Shown here: positions 57,857-64,000 of the stretch, in pieces | How positions within the stretch are numbered: position 1 is the first letter of the stretch | How the letters are laid out: each line of letters opens with the position of its first letter | From: Actinocatenispora sera | GTDB taxonomy: Bacteria; Actinomycetota; Actinomycetes; Mycobacteriales; Micromonosporaceae | Length of the DNA: 64,000 nt | NCBI RefSeq assembly: GCF_018324685.1 | Contig: NZ_AP023354.1 | Coordinates: 6,096,426-6,160,425, forward strand | Reading direction: 5' to 3' | Position numbers and translations under genes: made by a program | The notes under the pieces: generated by a model | What the model was told of the DNA's origin: nothing | Database searches by the model: none | The model's input: the letters and a program-made list of their open reading frames with translations, nothing else

Positions 57857-59212
57857 TCACCCGCCGTTTCCGGGCGAGGTTTCCCGTACCGAGGCGAGGG
57901 CGGTGGCCACGTCGCGCAGGTAGGTACGCAGGCCGAGCAGGGCGATGAGCCCGGCGACCGGCAGCGGCGTCATGAACAGCAACACCGAGTACGTCCAGCC
58001 CTGCGGCACGGTGCTCAGCGCATCGGCGACCAGGCCCAGCCCGACCGGCGCGCTGGTCTCGGCGATCGAGCGAAGCGCGGTACGTACCGCCTCCGCCCTC
58101 CCCCACAGCCGCGGATGCATGATGTCGAGCCGAGCGGCGTCGAACGGCGGGTTCGCGGCGGCGAGGATGCCGGTCCCGATCGCGAGCAGCGGCACTGCCA
58201 GCAGCACGTCGGTCGACGCGATGGCCGCGGCCAGCACCGGGGTGAGGACGAGCAGGCACACCGCCGGTGCGGCGACGCGCACGCGCGGGTGGCCGCGCCG
58301 CAGCAGCCGATCGGTCAGCCGGCCGCCCGCCAGCACGCCGGCCACCGCACCGGCGCCGATCACCACGACCAGCAGGCTCGCGACCGGCTTGGCGATCGAG
58401 TACTGCCGCATCGCGTAGACGATCGCGAAGGACCGGATCGCGGCGAAGAAGAAGTACCCCAGCGCGGACGCGACGATGATCACCACGTTGGTGCGCACCC
58501 GCAGCACGTAGCCGATCGCCCACCACAGCGAGCGCTTCGCGGGGTCGTCGTGCAACACCATCCGCTCGACCGGACGGATGCCACGCTCGGCGAGCATCCT
58601 CGGCATCGGGTCCCGGCCGGACCGGTCCGCGATCCGGGTGGGCCCGCTGCGGGCCGGCTCGGGCAGCCGGTGGATCAACCACGCGAGCAGCGCCCCGACC
58701 GGTACCAGCCAGAGCATGGCGAGGCGCCAGGAGGCCAGTCCGGCGATCTCGCCGGACACCACGAACCCGCATCCGGTCCCGATCAGTTCACCGCTGAGGA
58801 TCACGCCGTAGACCCGGCCCCGGCGATACCCCGGCACGTAGTCGCCCACCAGCGACGCGATCAGCGGCCCCGCCGCGGCGGTCACCACGCCCAGCAGCGA
58901 CCGGGCCACCAGCATCCACCAGTACGACTGGGCGCTGCCGGACAGCACCAGGGCCACCGCCCAGCAGGCGACGCTGGCCGCGAGCAGCCGGGTACGCCGG
59001 AACCGGTCGGCGACCACGCCGACCGGGATGGCGAACAGCGCACCCAGCAGGGTCACGACCGACACCAGCAGGCCGACCTCGGCGTTGCCGACACCGAACG
59101 CGCGTTCGATGTCGTCGGTGGTCGCCGAGATCGTCGCCGTGTCGGCGCCGCTGAGCCCCAGCGTCGCGCCGAACAGCACGGCGATGCGCGCGGTACCGTC
59201 GCCGGCCGTCAT
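57857..59212 (-). CDS. MFS transporter
   Basis: Major facilitator transporter of 451 residues with 12 predicted helices. The loop 2-3 signature is GVVADRFRRTRLL, and the second-half counterpart is GGRLTDRLLRRGHPRVR. A long central loop (about 205-245) carries PTRIADRSGRDPMPRMLAER. It falls among drug/metabolite exporters of the spinster-like group. Start at ATG 59212. Substrate unknown. Confidence 0.85.
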   Translation of the reverse strand: MTAGDGTARIAVLFGATLGLSGADTATISATTDDIERAFGVGNAEVGLLVSVVTLLGALFAIPVGVVADRFRRTRLLAASVACWAVALVLSGSAQSYWWMLVARSLLGVVTAAAGPLIASLVGDYVPGYRRGRVYGVILSGELIGTGCGFVVSGEIAGLASWRLAMLWLVPVGALLAWLIHRLPEPARSGPTRIADRSGRDPMPRMLAERGIRPVERMVLHDDPAKRSLWWAIGYVLRVRTNVVIIVASALGYFFFAAIRSFAIVYAMRQYSIAKPVASLLVVVIGAGAVAGVLAGGRLTDRLLRRGHPRVRVAAPAVCLLVLTPVLAAAIASTDVLLAVPLLAIGTGILAAANPPFDAARLDIMHPRLWGRAEAVRTALRSIAETSAPVGLGLVADALSTVPQGWTYSVLLFMTPLPVAGLIALLGLRTYLRDVATALASVRETSPGNGG

Positions 59213-59388
59213 CGGCGGCCCGAGCGGGCGGCCGGCGGCCGCCGTGGCGCGAGCCCGATCACTCCTGACACGCAGGGCGTCTACCCGGCCGGGCTCGTCT
59301 GATGCCGGGTGCCGCCGGGCGGAATACCGACGCGTGTCCGGGGTAGTCGCCGGACGCGTGGTTCCCGTCCAGCCAGGAAAGGGGTGTC

Positions 59389-60339
59389 GTGCCGGTCCTG
59401 CTGCTGGTGCTGGCCGCCCTGTTCGCCGTCGTGGCCGGGGCGAACGACGGCAGTGCCATCGTCGCCGCCGGCCTGCGCGCACCGGGACCGCGGCCGATCA
59501 CGCAGATCGCGCTGCTGCTCGCGGCGTTGCTGCTCGGCCCCACCCTCCTGTTCGGTACCAGGGTGGCCAGCACGCTCGCCGAGCGGCTGGTGCCGTTCGG
59601 CGGTGGCCAGCAGGGCGTGGTCCTGGTCGCCATCGTGGTGTCGGTCGGTGTCGTCTTCACGCTGGCCCGGGCCGGCCTGCCGACGAGCCTCACGCTGGCG
59701 CTGATGGGCGCGATCACCGGGGCCGGCCTGGGCGCCGGGCTGCCGGTACAGCTTGCGGTCCTGGGTGAGGTCGCGCTCGCCGGCCTGCTGGCACCGGTGC
59801 TCGCCGGCGCCCTCGGCTTCGCACTGACCCGCGGCGGACTGCGGATGGTGGGCGGCTGGCAGGCGACGCGGCGCGCGCGGCGGCTGCACCTCGCGGCGTA
59901 CTGCCTGCAGTGCCTGGCCTACTCCGCCAACGGCGGGCAGAAGATGCTGGCGGTCTTCGCGATCGCCGCCGGTACGGCCGGCTCGGCCGGCTGGCGTTTC
60001 GTGCTCGCCGCGGCCGGCCTGTTCGGGCTGGGGCTCGTCGCGGGTGTGCGGCGCGCGGCGGCCAACCTCAGCCAGGGCATTCTGGCGGTGCACCTGCGGC
60101 ACGCCCTGGTCGCCGAGATCTGCTCGTCGGTGGTCGTCGCGGGCGGTGGCCTGGCCGGGATACCGCTGACCATGAGCCAGGCGGTCAGCGGTGGCCTGAT
60201 CGGCGCCGGTGCCAGCGAATCGCCGTCCCGGATCCGCTGGGCGACGGCGCTCCGCCTGGCCGGCGCGTGGCTGGTCACGTTGCCGGCGAGCATCGCGGCG
60301 GCGGCACTGGGCGGGGTGCTGGTGCGGTGGGCCGGATGA
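59389..60339 (+). CDS. Pit-type inorganic phosphate transporter
   Basis: Membrane protein of 316 residues of the PiT family. The signature GANDGSAIVAAGL is at residues 18-30, and the inverted repeat copy is in YSANGGQKMLAVFAI; then LVAEICSSVVVAGGGLAGIP. It takes up phosphate (or metal-phosphate) with cations. GTG start behind AGGAAAGGGG. Its stop overlaps the PhoU-like gene start (ATGA), a standard pairing. Confidence 0.88.
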   Translation: MPVLLLVLAALFAVVAGANDGSAIVAAGLRAPGPRPITQIALLLAALLLGPTLLFGTRVASTLAERLVPFGGGQQGVVLVAIVVSVGVVFTLARAGLPTSLTLALMGAITGAGLGAGLPVQLAVLGEVALAGLLAPVLAGALGFALTRGGLRMVGGWQATRRARRLHLAAYCLQCLAYSANGGQKMLAVFAIAAGTAGSAGWRFVLAAAGLFGLGLVAGVRRAAANLSQGILAVHLRHALVAEICSSVVVAGGGLAGIPLTMSQAVSGGLIGAGASESPSRIRWATALRLAGAWLVTLPASIAAAALGGVLVRWAG

Positions 60340-60992
60340 GCCGGCACTCTCGGCTGGCCCGGCGGGCGCACCGGCTGGTCGAGGACCTGACCGGGCGGTC
60401 CGGGCGCCGGCTGCTGAGCCTGCTCGGCGACCAGCTCACCCACACCGCCGACGGCGCCGAGCTGGTCGAGAGGCTCGCGTCGGGCGAGGTCACGCCGGCC
60501 GCCGCGCACGAGCGGATCCGGGACATCGAGCACCGCGGCGACGACGCCCGCGCGACCCTGATCGAGGAACTCAGTCAGGTCCTCGCGACGCCGGTGGATC
60601 CCGAGGACCTGTTCCGCGTCTCTCGCTGCATCGACGACGTGCTGGACAACCTGCGCGACTTCGTCCGGGAGGTCGACCTGTACCAGCCGGACGAGCTGGC
60701 GTTCGCGGTGGAACCGATCCGTACCCTGCGGGAGGGCCTGACCGGCTTCTCCACCGGCCTGGGCAGCCTGGACGGCGCACGGCGCGGCGACCCCGAGGCG
60801 ACCCTGCCGGCACGGCGGGCGGCGAACGGGCTGCGCCGGCAGTACCAGGAGGGGCTGGCCGAGCTGTTCCGCCGCCCGGTCGACCCGGAGGCGCTGAAAC
60901 GACGCGAGCTGCTGCGCCGGCTCGACGTCATCGGGCTGCGGCTCGGCGAGGCCGCCGCCTTCGCCGACGCCCTGCTCAAACGCAACCACTGA
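60336..60992 (+). CDS. DUF47/PhoU-like protein paired with the Pit transporter
   Basis: Helical protein of 218 residues: LTHTADGAELVERLASGEVT, AAHERIRDIEHRGDDARATL, IEELSQVLATPVDPEDLFRV, DDVLDNLRDFVREVDLYQ. The E-H-R-G-D-D and D-P-E-D strings match the metal-binding repeats of PhoU/DUF47 proteins, which regulate Pit. ATGA overlap with the transporter gene. Confidence 0.9.
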   Translation: MSRHSRLARRAHRLVEDLTGRSGRRLLSLLGDQLTHTADGAELVERLASGEVTPAAAHERIRDIEHRGDDARATLIEELSQVLATPVDPEDLFRVSRCIDDVLDNLRDFVREVDLYQPDELAFAVEPIRTLREGLTGFSTGLGSLDGARRGDPEATLPARRAANGLRRQYQEGLAELFRRPVDPEALKRRELLRRLDVIGLRLGEAAAFADALLKRNH

Positions 60993-61033
60993 CCCGTCGC
61001 GAACGTCCCCGGCCGGCCGCGGCCGACCGGACC

Positions 61034-61047
61034 GGGCCGAAGGTCCC
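61034..61047 (-). promoter_or_regulatory. DevR/DosR-like box
   Basis: gggccgaaggtccc; its complement gggaccttcggccc fits the DosR-box pattern GGGAC-N4-GGCCC (nearly palindromic, so effectively unstranded). It lies about 90 bases before the universal stress protein gene, next to a DevS-type kinase gene. Confidence 0.6.
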
Positions 61048-61134
61048 AGCGGTGCCGGTGGCAACGGCACTGTGGCCCGCCCGCGGATGGCCACATCCTC
61101 GAGTCGAACCCGCAGACGAGAAGGGGTGACGGTC

Positions 61135-61578
61135 ATGACCGGCACGACATCGGGCACCGGGCGCATCGTGGTGGGAGTCGACGGCTCGGAACCCGCGCAG
61201 CGGGCGCTGCGGTGGGCGCTGCGGCAGGCCCAGCTGACCGGAGCGCGGGTGCAGGCCGTCACGGCCTGGGAAGTGCCGCTGTACTACGGCATGTCGCCCA
61301 CCCTCGACGTGGATCTGTCCGAGCAGACCCGCAAGATCCTCCACGACGCGGTCGCCGAGGCGGTCGAGGACACCCGTGTCGACGTGGAGATCGAACAGCA
61401 TGCGGTGCACAACGATCCGGCCCGTACGTTGATCAACGCGGCGATCGGCGCCGAGCTGCTGGTGGTGGGTACCCGGGGGCACGGTGGTTTCACCGGGGCG
61501 CTGATGGGTTCGGTGGCGCAGAAGTGCACCCACTTCGCCGCGTGCCCGATCGTGGTCGTGCCGTCCGAACGGAAGTAG
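61135..61578 (+). CDS. Universal stress protein (UspA family)
   Basis: Protein of 147 residues. RIVVGVDGSEPAQRALRWAL at the start; ATP-binding G-x2-G-x9-G(S) in VGTRGHGGFTGALMGSVAQK, then ACPIVVVPSERK. ATP-binding single-domain Usp. ATG at 61135 behind GGGGTGA. A DevR-like box upstream suggests hypoxia or dormancy control, as for many Usp genes of mycobacteria. Confidence 0.93.
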   Translation: MTGTTSGTGRIVVGVDGSEPAQRALRWALRQAQLTGARVQAVTAWEVPLYYGMSPTLDVDLSEQTRKILHDAVAEAVEDTRVDVEIEQHAVHNDPARTLINAAIGAELLVVGTRGHGGFTGALMGSVAQKCTHFAACPIVVVPSERK

Positions 61579-61667
61579 GCGGTTTCCCGCTCGCCGACCC
61601 GCCTGGCGCCGCGCGGCCGCAACCGGCGGGCGGCTGATGGGCGGGTCGCTCGGGTGAGTTCTCGTTG

Positions 61668-63446
<1,779 letters not shown>

Positions 63447-63504
63447 TCACATGGTGCGAGCCCGGGGCCGTCCGGAGGAGGTCACGCGTGACGATCGCCC
63501 CGGC

Positions 63505-64000
63505 TCAGCTCTCGATCATCTCCTCCGGCGAGCGCCGCGGTTCGGGCGGTGGCGGAGTCGCGGCCGCGACGCTGAGCCGCAGCGCGATCATCGGATGCCC
63601 GAGCTGACTCAGCAGCCCGGCCAGCGTGGCGCGGGTCGGCTCGACCTCGACCACGTTGCTGATCGGGTTCACCGAGATCCGGTGCTCGGTGGCGGCGATC
63701 AGCAGCGCCGACAGCGCCTGCCCGGCCGCCAGCCAGTCGGCCGGCTCGTCGCCGTCGGAGAACAGGATCGCGTAGTTCGCGGTCTGATCGTTGCCTTCGC
63801 CGGCATCGAGACCGGCGTCGTCATTGGGTAGGAACTCCCGTTGTGGTACCCGGCGGGGGATCTGCGGCACGACCGAGCTGGCGGTGACCCCGTCTCCGCC
63901 ACCGGTGGGCCGGTGGGTCCAGCGGGCGAGGTCGCCGCGGACGCCGGGATCGGCCGTTTCGATCGCCGCGGCGTGCGTCGCGGCGACGATCAGCACGGGA
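63505..64000 (-). CDS. Acg-like nitroreductase-family protein, C-terminal part
   Basis: At least 165 residues; the frame stays open through the window end, so the start lies beyond 64000. The part visible includes PQREFLPNDDAGLDAGEGND, YAILFSDGDEPADWLAAGQA, LSALLIAATEHRISVNPISN and LSQLGHPMIALRLSVAA, the second half of an Acg (Rv2032)-type nitroreductase fold. Acg proteins belong to the DosR dormancy set of mycobacteria and bind FMN poorly. Neighbour of the DevS-type kinase on the same strand. Confidence 0.78.
   Translation of the reverse strand, partial: PVLIVAATHAAAIETADPGVRGDLARWTHRPTGGGDGVTASSVVPQIPRRVPQREFLPNDDAGLDAGEGNDQTANYAILFSDGDEPADWLAAGQALSALLIAATEHRISVNPISNVVEVEPTRATLAGLLSQLGHPMIALRLSVAAATPPPPEPRRSPEEMIES

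Overview
The window is a continuous piece of a high-GC actinobacterial chromosome. The codon use is strongly GC-biased, with many GTG starts and GTGA/ATGA stop-start overlaps. There are LAL-type LuxR, ECF41 and SigB/F-type regulators, GAF-ANTAR proteins, actinomycete-style gas vesicle genes, and F420- and DevS/Acg-type proteins. The gene set fits a filamentous actinomycete, perhaps Micromonosporaceae-like, but the genus cannot be read from the sequence. No prophage, insertion sequence, CRISPR array or rRNA is visible. One tRNA gene is present, tRNA-Sec.

Layout. (1) 1-6.1 kb: the end of a secreted repeat protein, a DJ-1/AraC regulator divergent from a cupin gene, an Eis-like acetyltransferase and a large LAL regulator. 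(2) 6.1-13.6 kb: a sugar or sugar-acid uptake and catabolism locus (Tat-lipoprotein binding protein, permease, ATPase, IclR regulator, a U32/TIM-barrel-like protein of unknown role, an enolase-superfamily dehydratase, a zinc dehydrogenase). An 18-bp sequence is shared by the two promoters. (3) 13.6-19.4 kb: a mixed region with a secreted protein of unknown function, an ECF41-type sigma factor, LUD, VOC, TMEM175-like, TrmO-like and methyltransferase genes, then an alpha/beta-hydrolase pseudogene. (4) 19.4-25.7 kb: a nitrite/nitric oxide island with a three-domain copper nitrite reductase, two DUF2249 proteins (one fused to hemerythrin), a 70-residue unknown protein, a cysteine-bearing winged-helix regulator, a MIP18-type Fe-S protein and an NnrS-like membrane protein. 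AT-rich palindromes mark its promoters. (5) 25.7-30.4 kb: two TetR/oxidoreductase pairs and RNase Z. (6) 30.4-32.6 kb: GAF-ANTAR, STAS, GAF-ANTAR. (7) 32.8-37.3 kb: selB-selA-selD with a divergent tRNA-Sec. (8) 37.4-44.3 kb: a gas vesicle operon in the order O-J-L-[S-K fusion]-A-F-G-Y-Z plus a DUF6098 gene, followed upstream by a SigB/F-type sigma factor gene. (9) 45.9-57.8 kb: stress genes (Rieske/DUF2231, YbdK-type ligase, HemK-like methyltransferase, CDGSH, heme-oxygenase-like diiron enzyme, F420-type oxidoreductase, GH15 glucanohydrolase, DUF3040, large catalase, DUF2795, small membrane protein). (10) 57.9-64 kb: an MFS transporter, a Pit phosphate transporter with its PhoU-like partner, a universal stress protein behind a DevR/DosR-like box, a DevS-type sensor kinase and the end of an Acg-like nitroreductase.

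The main integrating signal is a promoter sequence. GTTT-N14..17-GGGTA(T/C/G), the signature of SigB/SigF-family sigma factors, stands upstream of the STAS gene, the gas vesicle operon, the sigma factor gene itself, the diiron oxidase-like gene, the GH15 gene (with a weaker -35), the DUF3040 gene, the catalase gene and the DUF2795 gene. I infer a local general-stress regulon that links buoyancy organelles, peroxide defence and envelope/redox proteins to one sigma factor encoded in the middle of it. Several of these promoters sit so close to the start codon that the mRNAs would be leaderless.
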